A DNA stretch of 64,000 nucleotides, from NCBI GenBank assembly GCA_002633005.1, contig NMRA01000076.1, positions 808,748-872,747 on the forward strand. Direction: 5' to 3'. Both the position numbers and the translations under genes were made by a program. The stretch's first letter is position 1. Each line of letters starts with the position of its first letter. Shown here in pieces: positions 11,463-20,735 of the stretch. The notes beneath the pieces were generated by a model. That model saw only the letters and a list, made by a program, of their open reading frames with translations. It ran no database searches and was not told where the DNA came from. This DNA comes from Phoronis australis. Lineage: Eukaryota; Phoronida; Phoronidae.

Positions 11463-12792
11463 TCTTAACTATAGACTCAGGCATTGACTGCACTTGACTC
11501 ACTCTCTAGTTTACCCAGGTAAATCTTCCTGGGCATTTAATTGGTTCCCAATGACAAATTTTGGCTCACAAACCAATCAGATATCAGAGCCGGTTGAATG
11601 AATGAAGTGCAGTCTTGTGAAACCCTTCTCTCTTTCAGGAAAGTTAACCTTACTTCTAAAATAACATGGACACAAGCCACTAAAACACAAATATCTTTGT
11701 GAGTATGTCACATTGGGTGCAACTTTGACAAGTTGTAAGAAATGAAATTAAACTAAAAATGAGAACCATAGTTGCATGATTTCTTCATTACATGAATTTT
11801 CATTGGTTTACATCTGCTAATGAACAGAGAACTTGGTCCTGATACCCTGGTCACCATTGATGCCCAAGGCTAAGCAAGAGCCATCTGGACTTAAAATCGC
11901 TTAGTGATAATCATTCATACTGTGTTCCCAGGCAGGAACATATTTAATGGAGCATTACAGGCAGGGTCATAAAATGCAACAAAAAACTCTGACTATCAAA
12001 GTATTGGCTTTTTGAAAAACTACAGATTTTCAAGAACTAATGATTCCATATATGTATGTAAAACACAATAATTAACCAAAATCAATGTTTGAAACATAAA
12101 AATCGGTTCACTATAAATACCGGTAGGTTTACACAAGTCAAAATTACACTGACTGCTTGATTGTAAAGGAGAGTTGTCCACGCTGAATTATCTTCACCAA
12201 TAAGACTTGTGCTATACTAAGCAACAAAAAGATATGGAAATGAGCTGGATAATGAGTTGATCCAAGCAGGTATTCAATGCAACACACAAATTCACGTCAT
12301 GTTGGTCAGGTCAAAAGAGCATAGTTGGTGTTTAGCTTTAACCAACTCATTACAGACCTGCGCTCAAGATCACATGAATTTCAGTCAAAATTTCTGTTTT
12401 TTTTTCTTGAAAAGCTGCACAAAGATATGTAAGTAAGGCTAAGCAAATTTTGAAGTGCCATGATTTGACAAACCATCGTTAAAAAACACCCTACATCATT
12501 TTAGCTGGTCACAGTTGTATTTCTTTTCTTAGAAAATGAGCAAATAAAAACACTGCCTCACGAATGATTTTCAAAAGGACCAGACCAGAAGACTCAAAAA
12601 TATTACAAGAATGCCACTAGATTAAACTCATTTTTCCAACAATTCAATTTAACATTGCATTCTGTGCCCGTGTACCAAAGCTGATTCCTGGACTGCATTC
12701 ATGAAACTCAAACATTTTAGAAAGCCCGTCCATTGGATCCCAGAGTTTGAAAGTATGAGTGAACACAACATTTCGTTAAGATCCGAATCATT
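11463..12792. other. CpG-depleted sequence, nothing recognised
   Basis: First stretch of clearly CpG-poor DNA: many 60-base lines contain none. No gene, RNA or repeat recognised. It is intron-like in composition. Confidence 0.4.
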
Positions 12793-12860
12793 TCTAAGTC
12801 TGGTTAGCACTCCACCTGTGGCCACATCACGGAACCTAATGAATATAAGTATGAAAAGAT
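12793..12860 (+). repeat. Third copy of the foldback-arm sequence
   Basis: CTAAGTCTGGTTAGCACTCC and the following GTGGCCACATCACGG...CTAATGAAT match the left arm of the inverted repeat at 13,018-13,180 in the same orientation. The tRNA-like sequence sits between this copy and the foldback, so the three pieces may belong to one composite element. Confidence 0.6.
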
Positions 12861-12863
12861 TTT

Positions 12864-12935
12864 TGTCCCAACCAGGCTCGAACCCTGGACCTTCTGCTAA
12901 CGTGCAGATGCACTACTCCAATGAGCCTTCGGGAC
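12864..12935 (-). pseudogene. tRNA-like sequence (tRNA pseudogene or SINE head)
   Basis: On the minus strand these 72 bases keep the order of a tRNA. A 7-base acceptor arm GTCCCGA can pair with TTGGGAC (one G-U). It is followed by an A-box-like GGCTCATTGG, an anticodon stem TCTGC/GCAGA, and GGTTCGAGCC close to the B box. Defects are visible: a D-stem mismatch (GCTC against GTGC), an anticodon loop of six rather than seven bases, and a T arm one base short. The anticodon is therefore not readable with confidence. The neighbouring foldback copies suggest a tRNA-derived SINE or composite repeat rather than a working tRNA. Confidence 0.6.
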
Positions 12936-13004
12936 CACTGGTCCAACGCAGAAATCCAATTAGAGTTAGTAGTGGGAATCTCACACTTGAACTTCTGAGT
13001 GTAT

Positions 13005-13195
13005 ATAAATCCATAGATCTTAAACCAGGGCGGAAATGTGTATCGTAAACATGTCCAAGTCTGGTCAGCACGCCACCTTTGGCCACGTCAGACTTATTCA
13101 TTAGGTCACGTGATGTGGCCATAGGTGGCGTGCCGACAAGACTTAGAAATGTTTGCGATACACACTTCCACCCGGGTTTTAAGATTTACCTGTAT
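13005..13195. mobile_element. Foldback element with ~70-bp inverted arms
   Basis: The left arm (about 13,018-13,090) and right arm (about 13,110-13,182) are imperfect reverse complements. TAAACCAGGGCGGAAATGTG mirrors the right-hand CACACTTCCACCCGGGTTTTA, and GGTCAGCACGCCACC mirrors GGTGGCGTGCCGAC. The centre is near 13,100. Weaker symmetry continues outward into the TATATAA-like flanks. The arms also create mirrored open frames on both strands, which are artefacts of the palindrome. It is probably a MITE or a hairpin-forming SINE derivative. No target-site duplication was identified. Confidence 0.7.
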
Positions 13196-13559
13196 ATATA
13201 TATTTATACATCTCTAAAAACTTGCAAGCCTTTGCCTCACTCCCAAGGTGTTTTGAAACACAGCCGAGTTTCTTCTAATGTAAAATAAAAGCACATTCTG
13301 AAAACCACCATTTATTAAATTAATATTATAAAAAGAAGACAAGATTACCAAAGTGCTCCAAATGACCAACTTCAAAGTTTCAGACATAAACTTTAACACA
13401 TACTGGTAAAGCAACCAAATTATTTTCAATAAGAGTTGCTAGCATTACTTGGAAAGGGGTTCCACACATAAAAGTTGCTGTAACCTCATTAGCAGTACCA
13501 CAAATACAGAGGCATGGTAAAAGTTCTTCGGAAGTTTTTCAGTGTGTTGAAAAGTAAAA
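13196..13559. other. CpG-poor sequence, nothing recognised
   Basis: A short (TA)n tract near 13,193-13,208 lies at the right edge of the foldback. No gene is supported: the 149-codon minus-strand frame 13,445-13,894 runs into a dispersed repeat and has no recognised motif. Confidence 0.4.
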
Positions 13560-13760
13560 TTGACATTTTTCTCATTTTTCAAAGGATTACTACAATTGCA
13601 GCAAATGCTCAAGTTTTTTCGAAAGTTGTCAAGCGACATCCATTTTGCCTCCCAAATATACTGTAAAAATTCTCCAGTTTGGGCAGTCCCTAAAGTATAG
13701 GACATGGAAAAATTGAACATTCTTGATTCTGAAGATTGGCACATGTGTAATTTGAGGTGG
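13560..13760 (+). repeat. Old dispersed repeat family A, copy 1
   Basis: Shares a chain of phrases with 18,740-18,900 in the same order: CTGTAAAAATTCTCCAGTTTGG, a GGCAGTCCCTAAA-like block, AATTGAACATTCTTG, and TTCTGAAGATTGGCACA (second copy: TTCTGAAGATTGGGACA). The opening CATTTTTCAAAGG phrase also recurs near 27,416. The divergence is substantial, so the family is old. Confidence 0.6.
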
Positions 13761-14439
13761 CATTCATCATATATCCCAAATATCAAAGATTGCATTTTAA
13801 AAATAAAATGTTTGATAAAGTCGTGGAAAACGGCTGCCAACACAAAATTTAGCTTTCTCATGATTCTTGAATTTGGATGGCCAAAACTGCCCATTTCTAT
13901 AATCTGGTATGAGCTCTGACCTCAAACAAAACAATTGTTCTTTCACAGTCCTAAATTTTCCCCCCATCACCCCTATCCATTTCGTACACTCTCATTAGCT
14001 ACAATCCTCCAGTATCAATACGCCGTGGTCACCAATGTGTTTTACACAAATCTCTCGTAGGCAATCTCAACTACAACTTTCATCACAGCACTCTAAGGCA
14101 TCGCCGGCAGAGTTGACTAAACTTCTTCGTGAGTCCCGTACAGTCAGAAGAGTTTTAACAGTCACCCGCATTTCTGAAAAACAAAAAGGATTCAGAAACA
14201 TTAAACTTACACGCATGGTTAACAGTAAGACAGTCTCCAAATACAGGAACAAAAATATGCTGAATATAATCCATGAACTAGAATTCTGGCACCTCTACTC
14301 ATCTTAGAAATTACCAGAAAAATCTAGCTTTGGTGAAAATCTGATATGATGGCAAAAACTTCATGCAGTCAAAAGCTAGGACTGTGAGCATCACAAATGG
14401 TATTGATATAAGGGATGGTCATTTTTTCAAATTAATCCA
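13761..14439. other. CpG-poor sequence, nothing recognised
   Basis: A 90-codon plus-strand frame (14,035-14,307) has many Arg, Lys and Thr residues but no recognised domain, no ATG-context support and no splice context. I do not call it. Confidence 0.35.
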
Positions 14440-14895
14440 CCATTATAAGTTGGAGACCCATCTGAAAATCAGTTGTGCTCTCCTCCTTAAGAACGCATAT
14501 GTCAAATTTCGTCCAGCAATCGACACCAGCGGTACTTTCCTCAATAGGAACAAATAATAAAACAGACAACAAATAATAAAGCAGACTTCATGAAGATCAA
14601 TTATGGAACTTGGTAGATATCAAGACACACACAAAAAACAATCCCACCTCTCTGAAAATCAACATCAGCCATGTTCTCCCCAATACGAGCACATCTGCCA
14701 AATTTCGTAATGTCCCTTTGACTGGTTTTATGAGCTGCCAAGTCTAGGCCTATTGCATACAAAATGCACTGTCTGATATTTGAGAGAATGACCTACCCCA
14801 AATGAAACCATGTGCCAATTTTAAGAATCTAATAACATTCATTTCCGGCTTGATGTTTATAAACTTCCAAAAGTGGAGAACTTTTACTGTACTGT
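14440..14895 (+). repeat. Dispersed repeat family B, several partial copies
   Basis: Two phrases built around CATATGTCAAATTTCGTCC (near 14,500) and CATCTGCCAAATTTCGTAA (near 14,695) are preceded by similar TCTGAAAATCA...CTC blocks, giving a direct repeat about 190 bases apart. A third relative lies at 41,430-41,520 (TTGCCAAATTTCATGAACAT). A separate 19-bp direct doublet (AACAAATAATAAAACAGAC-like) lies near 14,548-14,585. Confidence 0.5.
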
Positions 14896-14984
14896 CACTT
14901 GATGTCAAAATGCATTGTCTAGCCATCAGCAGAGTGGAAGAGAATGTTCTTAAAGTGACATCAGCAAAAAAAGCCTATTTTTGA

Positions 14985-15065
14985 GAATAACCCCAATGCA
15001 GATATGAACCAGCAATCTCCACGGTGGCCTCCTAACACTCTGCTGACTGAGCTAAATCTCATTCC
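14985..15065 (-). mobile_element. tRNA-derived SINE-like head
   Basis: On the minus strand a near-perfect A box (TAGCTCAGTCAG, 11 of 12 to the consensus) is followed at the expected spacing by a weaker B box (GGTTCATATCT). Flanking GAGATT and ATTCTC could pair as part of an acceptor stem, but extra bases separate them from the T arm. The internal RNA polymerase III promoter architecture is preserved while the cloverleaf is not, as in a tRNA-derived SINE or tRNA pseudogene. Confidence 0.5.
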
Positions 15066-15265
15066 ATAAATGGTACAATAATTTATATGCATGTCACAGG
15101 TAAAGTCACAAGCTTTGATTCCAGCGAATATCTGGCAGACGACGGCGAGAATTGACGATTTTAAAGAAAATCACAAAAACACCACCACCTTTATTTAGGT
15201 CTACATGCGTGCACCCAGCCTAAAAAATGGGGGGAGAATGTGGACCTTTTACTAAAAAAACAAGA

Positions 15266-16426
15266 ACTATGAACTGTGCATTCCTTGAATTTTGGTACTT
15301 CCTGCCTTTAGTAGACTTGTCTTGTTTTCTACTTTTTCAGAGTTTTTGTTTCTATGAGGGGCACCTTTTTGCCCACTTCGTCAAATGGGGGGAAGGTTCG
15401 AACGAGCCCCCCTGGGTGTGCGCATGCTCTAGTATAATGTCCCTATAACTTCTCAAGAAGTTCAAAACGTTCGACTTCACATAGTTATGCAGTATGCGGA
15501 GTCTTTCCTTGAGCTTTGAGTAGGTAAACAATTTTCTTTGAAACAATGCATCATTTAACATGTAGGCAACTGGACCATGTAACAGTACTTTTCAGTTAAT
15601 TAACTGCAAATTGAAAACAAATCAATAACGGATAACCTTGCCTTAATCCAAACTCTATTAAAATGAGTTAGGGGGGCGCATGCACCTAAACTTGAATGTA
15701 TAATTATATGCAGTTTCACAAACAGGTACATGGGCAAATACAGTAATTTAACATGACACTATTCCTCATATTCCAATGCCTAAGTCACTGGATGGCGATA
15801 GAGTAGCTGGTCAGGTCAGCGATCTTTGTTTTGGTATGAAGATTTAATGCAAAAAGATCTCTCAGCTTCTTATAAATTCTTTTTGGCCAACGTGTCATTA
15901 GTCAGTCGTGGCGTGTCCTTCACACAATCTCCAAGAAATTCCTAATATCTCATAATGTTTGACAATGTAAGAAATTGTATTTCATACTCGTCAACTCCGC
16001 CAGTCACACAGTCCAGAATTAGAAATTATGAATCAAGTGAAGGACTATTTCGTGCTCTCACAACATCATAATCACTGTCGTTTTTGTGAACAATTCATAA
16101 AGTGCCGCTTTATGATTCAGTTAATGTCACTGTATGATACTTATGAAACCCAACGTCCTTAGTGCCATCAGTGGTCTTGCCATACGGCAAATCATACGCT
16201 TATAGGATTTGCACGCAAGTAGATGAGAAAGCGTGCACTGCTCACCCCACAGTATCCAGCGAATTCCTGGGCACATTAAAGATTGAAATGAGTTAGTTGC
16301 TATTCATGGGCTTGGCCCAATGAGTATTGGAAGAGATAACTGTACTGGTAACTAACACCCCTGCTTAGTGTACCAGTTCAAAAATCAAAAAAAAAATCAA
16401 ACCAAACGGTAAGCAAGGCAAACACC
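15266..16426 (+). repeat. Tandem 1.2-kb duplication, copy 1
   Basis: The 1,161 bases from ACTATGAACTGTG to GGCAAACACC recur at 16,428-17,656 in direct orientation. I count about 15 base differences over the last ~870 bases (roughly 2%), plus indels. The segment includes a module also found at 51.9-52.2 kb, so it is itself part of a dispersed element. A GGGGGG/CCCCCC hairpin lies near 15,387-15,412. No protein-like frame is conserved between the copies beyond short stretches. Confidence 0.9.
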
Positions 16427-16427
16427 N
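16427..16427. other. Single ambiguous base (N) at the duplication junction
   Basis: The only N in the first 46 kb sits exactly between the two copies of the 1.2-kb duplication. This suggests an assembly join rather than sequenced continuity. Confidence 0.95.
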
Positions 16428-17656
16428 ACTATGAACTGTGCATTCCTTGAATTTTGGTACTTCCTGCCTTTAGTAGACTTTTGTCTCGTTTTCTACTTTT
16501 TCAGAGTTTTTGTTTCTATGAGGGGGACCTTTTTGCCCACTTCGTCAAATGGGGGGAAGGTTCGAACGAGCCCCCCTGGATGCGCGCATGCTCCAGTATG
16601 TCCCTTTAACAATCAGGTCATCAATAACTTCTCAAGACGTAAAAACGATGTCTCTTTAACAATCAGGTCATGTATAACTTCTCAAGATGTTCAAAAAGTT
16701 CGACTTCACATAGTTATGCAGTATGCGGAGTCTTTCCTTGAGCTTTGAGTAGGTAAACAATTTTCTTTGAAAAAATGCATCATTTAACATGTAGGCAAAT
16801 GGACCATGTAACAGTACTTTTCAGTTCATTAACTGCAAATTGAAAACAAATCAATAACGGGATAACCTTGCCTTAATCCAAACTCTATTAAAATGAGTTA
16901 GGGGGGCGCATGCACCTAAACTTGAATGTATAATTATATGCAGTTTCACAAACAGGTACATGGGCAAATACAGTAATTTAACATGACCCTATTCCCCATA
17001 TTCCAATGCCTAAGTCACTGGATGGCGATAGAGTAGCTGGTCAGGTCAGCGATCTTTGTTTTGGTATGAAGATTTAATGCAAAAAGATCTCTCAGCTTCT
17101 TATAAATTCTTTTTGGCCAACGTGTCATTAGTCAGTCGTGGCGTGTTCTTCACACAATCTCCAAGAAATTCCTAATATCTCAATGTTTGACAATGTAAGA
17201 AATTGTATTTCATACTCGTCAACTCCGCCAGTCACACAGTCCAGAATTAGAAATTATGAATCAAGTGAAGGACAATTTTGTGCTCTCACAACATCATAAT
17301 CACTGTCGTTTTTGTGAACAATTCATAAAGTGCCGCTTTATGATTCAGTTAATGTCACTGTATGATACTTATGAAAGCCAACATCCTTAGTGCCATCAGT
17401 GGTCTTGCCATACGGCAAATCTTACGCTTATAGGATTTGCACGCAAGTAGATGAGAAAGCGTGCACTGCTCACCCCACAGTATCCAGCGAATTCCTGGGC
17501 ACATTAAAGATTGAAATGAGCTAGTTGCTATTCATGGGCTTGGCCCAATGAGTATTGGAAGAGATAACTGCACTGGTAACAAACACCCCTGCTTAGTGTA
17601 CCAGTTCAAAAATCAAAAAAAAAAAATCAAACCAAACGGTAAGCAAGGCAAACACC
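16428..17656 (+). repeat. Tandem 1.2-kb duplication, copy 2
   Basis: Near-identical to 15,266-16,426. The main structural difference is an extra 50-bp unit: 16,599-16,648 and 16,649-16,700 are a tandem doublet around TTTAACAATCAGGTCAT, whereas copy 1 has a single shortened version lacking that phrase. After 17,656 the sequence continues into the downstream part of the same dispersed family, which copy 1 lacks because the N interrupts it. Confidence 0.9.
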
Positions 17657-17905
17657 ACCTTAACTATTTTTAAACTTGAAAAGTAAATTTTAGTTGTCTT
17701 AAAATTTTTATAATTGGTGCATTGTAAGATAAATTAGCGACTAGGTTTTCTTCAGAAGCATGGTTTAAGCCAGTTTTGCACACTAATCTGCGAATCAGTT
17801 ACGACGGGTTAGTCACAGTCAGGCTTAAACTCGTTTAGGTGTTGGGGTAGTAAAACACCAAATGTAGGAGTTGCCTCATGCAACTGTTATTGGCAGCGGC
17901 AGTGT
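17657..17905 (+). repeat. Dispersed family C, downstream module
   Basis: Matches 52,225-52,560 and more weakly 43,990-44,140. Shared phrases include AAATTAGCGACTAGG, a GTTAGTCACAGTCAGGCTTA block, and then GGTAGTAAAACACCAAATGTAGGAGTTGCCTCATGC-like sequence. In this copy the GTCACAGTCAGGCTTA block is single, whereas at 52.3 kb it has expanded to nine units. Confidence 0.6.
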
Positions 17906-18739
17906 CGACAGTCAGGCTCCGGCCATGGCGATGGCATCTGAGCTGTAATGTAAAATTGTCAATCGCTTGTCAGCTTCTGTTGTCACTCAGCACTGGGTAC
18001 ACAATGCTGCTGAAGTTGACATAGTCAGTGTCACCATCGGCAGTGTTGTTGTCCCGAGTGATCCCTTTCAGTTAGAACATTCTGTGGTGGTAACCGTGCT
18101 TTTGTGGTTTCTGATCACACTAATAAGACAAAGATTCTAACAAAAGGAAAAAGGAATCTGGGCGTCTATTTGAAGCATTACGGTAATAAAGCACATGTAA
18201 TAACAAGCTGCCATGTGGCGCAAAAAATGGTAGGAAAAAAGTTAAATTCAAATTTTCTTAACTTGATTACTCAAATGTTAATTGGAAACTTCTTGTCAAA
18301 ATTGATTCTAAAACTGCAGCTGAAATGCCACGCTTTTACTTTGCATTGAATAATTCAGGGTAATCTCCTCTAAGGGTTGACTAACCAAAATCTACAGGCA
18401 TGAAATATTAACTAAGCTATACTCCTGTGAATCCGGCTATCTTGAAGAATCTCACAGCTTTGTTGGCGAAACGTAGCACTTTTTGAGTCAATTATCGGGT
18501 CCTACAGGGACTGGTCATAAAAAAAGACATGAAAATGTTATGAGTTGAAGCCGATATGTACAGCCTCCAGAGAAATGAGATAATTGAATGTTGGCGGCAA
18601 AAGACGCCCCACCAAATAGTCAACATGTAAGATTTCACAGACGAGTGCCGAACCTGGTGTCAAATTGCAAAACAATCAATATCTTGACTTTCAGAATAAA
18701 AAAGTGGATACGGCCATGCCAAAATGACTGCACGAAGGA
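17906..18739. other. CpG-poor to moderate sequence, nothing recognised
   Basis: No gene recognised. A modest CpG cluster around 17,895-17,935 continues from the repeat to its left. Confidence 0.35.
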
Positions 18740-18900
18740 ATGTCCCTAAAAGTTCATTTTTTCCAAAAATTTTACGAGTCTGTGCTGCAGTAAAAAAATC
18801 TCCAGTTCAGGACAGTCTCTAAAATTTGAGCCACTAAAATTCAATTTTCTTGGTTCTGAAGATTGGGACACGAAAATTCATGGGAGATAACTATGGAATT
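18740..18900 (+). repeat. Old dispersed repeat family A, copy 2
   Basis: Aligns with 13,560-13,760 (CTCCAGTTCAGGACAGTCTC, TTCTGAAGATTGGGACA). The two copies are about 5.2 kb apart and in the same orientation. Confidence 0.6.
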
Positions 18901-18984
18901 TGCCAGTAGCCTGTGACAGAACATATAGCAACGTTATTTGTGAAAATGTTTCCACGTCCCTTGAGGTTTGAAGTAACCTCGTTC

Positions 18985-19040
18985 AGGCCAATGTAAGCGA
19001 ACGTCCGAAGGCCAATGTAAGCGAACGTCCGAAGGCCAAT
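18985..19040 (+). repeat. 24-bp tandem repeat, 2.3 copies
   Basis: The unit beginning AGGCCAATGTAAGCGAACG occurs at 18,985-19,008 and 19,009-19,032 without visible mismatch, followed by an eight-base partial copy. Identity this high in a CpG-containing unit suggests a recent duplication. Confidence 0.9.
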
Positions 19041-19349
19041 ATTTGAATGAACAGCTCATTTTGATGTCCAGCTTGTGGAGAAATTCATTTCGCCATCGGA
19101 TTTGCCGATAATTTAAGTGACGACCAGGAATACTCATAGATTACTGGTCCCAAACGTCGTGATTTTTCAAAAAAATTTCCAGGACCGTGCTGTTGAAAAC
19201 AGATCTGCATTCATTAGTGTAAAAAGAACTGTTATCGGATCGTTTCTCATCTTGCAATGGAATTAATGCACTCTTGTAAAATGGTAGCGCATGGTCATTG
19301 ACCTATTGGTTAAGTCCATCAGAGATTGTTGTTTAGGTTTAGTGTACAA

Positions 19350-19420
19350 GAGAGTCCCTGGTGGCTTAGCCTGAATCACTTCCATACTGCAGACTGTGAA
19401 TTCTAGCCCCAGCTCCCTCA
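19350..19420 (+). mobile_element. Decayed tRNA-like / SINE head
   Basis: TGGCTTAGCCTG at 19,362-19,373 matches the polymerase III A-box consensus at 11 of 12 positions. A weak B-box-like GTGAATTCTAGCC follows about 33 bases later. It reads like an old tRNA-derived SINE head. The call rests on the A box and spacing only. Confidence 0.3.
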
Positions 19421-19429
19421 CCTTTGATC

Positions 19430-20585
19430 TATCCATGTGTTCTTATGATTGGTTCGAGTAAGGAAGTGTCATGGTGCTGCGGGGCACCAAGTGCCACCCA
19501 CTGGACATTATTTTTGGAATGGCGACAACCACACATTGTTTCTATTAACAAAACATTTGTTACAGAGTAATGCACATTACAACGTTGTGTGTCAGAGACG
19601 ACAAAATACAAATCAAAAATTTTATTTGTGCAAAATTAGTTATTTCCAGAACAAGCCTTTCTGTTGTAATTATGTGTTGTTTCTCTGAACAGATGTAGAA
19701 AAACACCAGTTACAAAGTCTTTCTGAACAGAGCTGGACACCTGACCAACGGCAGTGACGTTATTTAAACATGCTGTCCCACATGTGACAGAACATTAAGG
19801 GTGGTAAAAATAACACTTTAAACTTTCAAAATGCATTTTTAATCTGCATGAATTACGCTTTTAATACATTTTTGAAGATCATCTACTACAAGATGTACAC
19901 AACAATGTATCTACTTACAAAAAAACCGCAAATTCTTCAAAATGGAAAAGTTAGCATCTGAAACTTAAAGGATTATCTACCCTGAAATATGTGCGCAACA
20001 CTAATTCTGTAAGTGATGTCAAAATCCACAAGACCGCCTTTAAAGTTTATTTTAATCCGATTCATTATTAGGGAATCACCTACGTGAGTTTCAAAACAAT
20101 GTGTCAAACATTCCCATAAGCCTCCTTTAATGAATATTCTTGTACAGTCAGTTATTTCAGATAATTCAAGAAAATCTTTTCTGGTTTCAGCTCATCTCGT
20201 GGAATCAATTCTAAGAGAGACTCCCCGCAACAAAGACCCTAAACAGCACAATTAAGAATCTCTAAAGTGATTGGCTTCAAGAATTAATTATTCCTGGCTA
20301 ACAACATCGTGTACCAGGAAATCAGTTTAAATCCTGAACAAATCCAAAATTTAATAGTGCTCAAATCCAACCACCTGTCTCCTGTGGGAAATGTTTGCAG
20401 ATAATAATAATAAAATTTTTCCACTACAAAGGAATAAAGTTACAATTTTGCAGCTTCCCAAAATAGATTTTCTGAAGTCAAACCCATGATGGTGTATCAA
20501 TTACATAAATGGTTACTGTAAAATTTTATCAATATGGCCGACAAGTGAAATTTTATCTTTTCTTCATTTTTTTCGTAACAGGGAT
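19430..20585. other. CpG-poor sequence, nothing recognised
   Basis: Contains a minor AATAATAATAA tract near 20,402. No gene, RNA or clear repeat. Confidence 0.4.
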
Positions 20586-20735
20586 TGTATACCATAGCTA
20601 CCAATGGACAATATTTTGAGAAACTGGTCACTAACTATAATGTTACGAGTGCTTGAAAAACAAAAAAGGTGAATTTTGGCAATTATATTTGTCTTGAATG
20701 TTTTTACGCACATGAAATACCACAGCACCCTCTCC
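20586..20735 (+). repeat. Old dispersed repeat family D, copy 1
   Basis: Phrases CCATAGCTACCAATGGACAA, ATATTTTGAGAAACTGGTCA, AATGTTACGA and GGTGAATTTTGGCAATTAT recur in the same order at 32,626-32,765 and more loosely at 55,568-55,690. The overlapping 108-, 79- and 63-codon frames here have no recognised motif and are read through the repeat. Confidence 0.65.

Noticed and set aside
13445-13894. 149-codon minus-strand frame
   Set aside because: It crosses a dispersed repeat (family A) whose other copy at 18.7 kb does not keep the frame.
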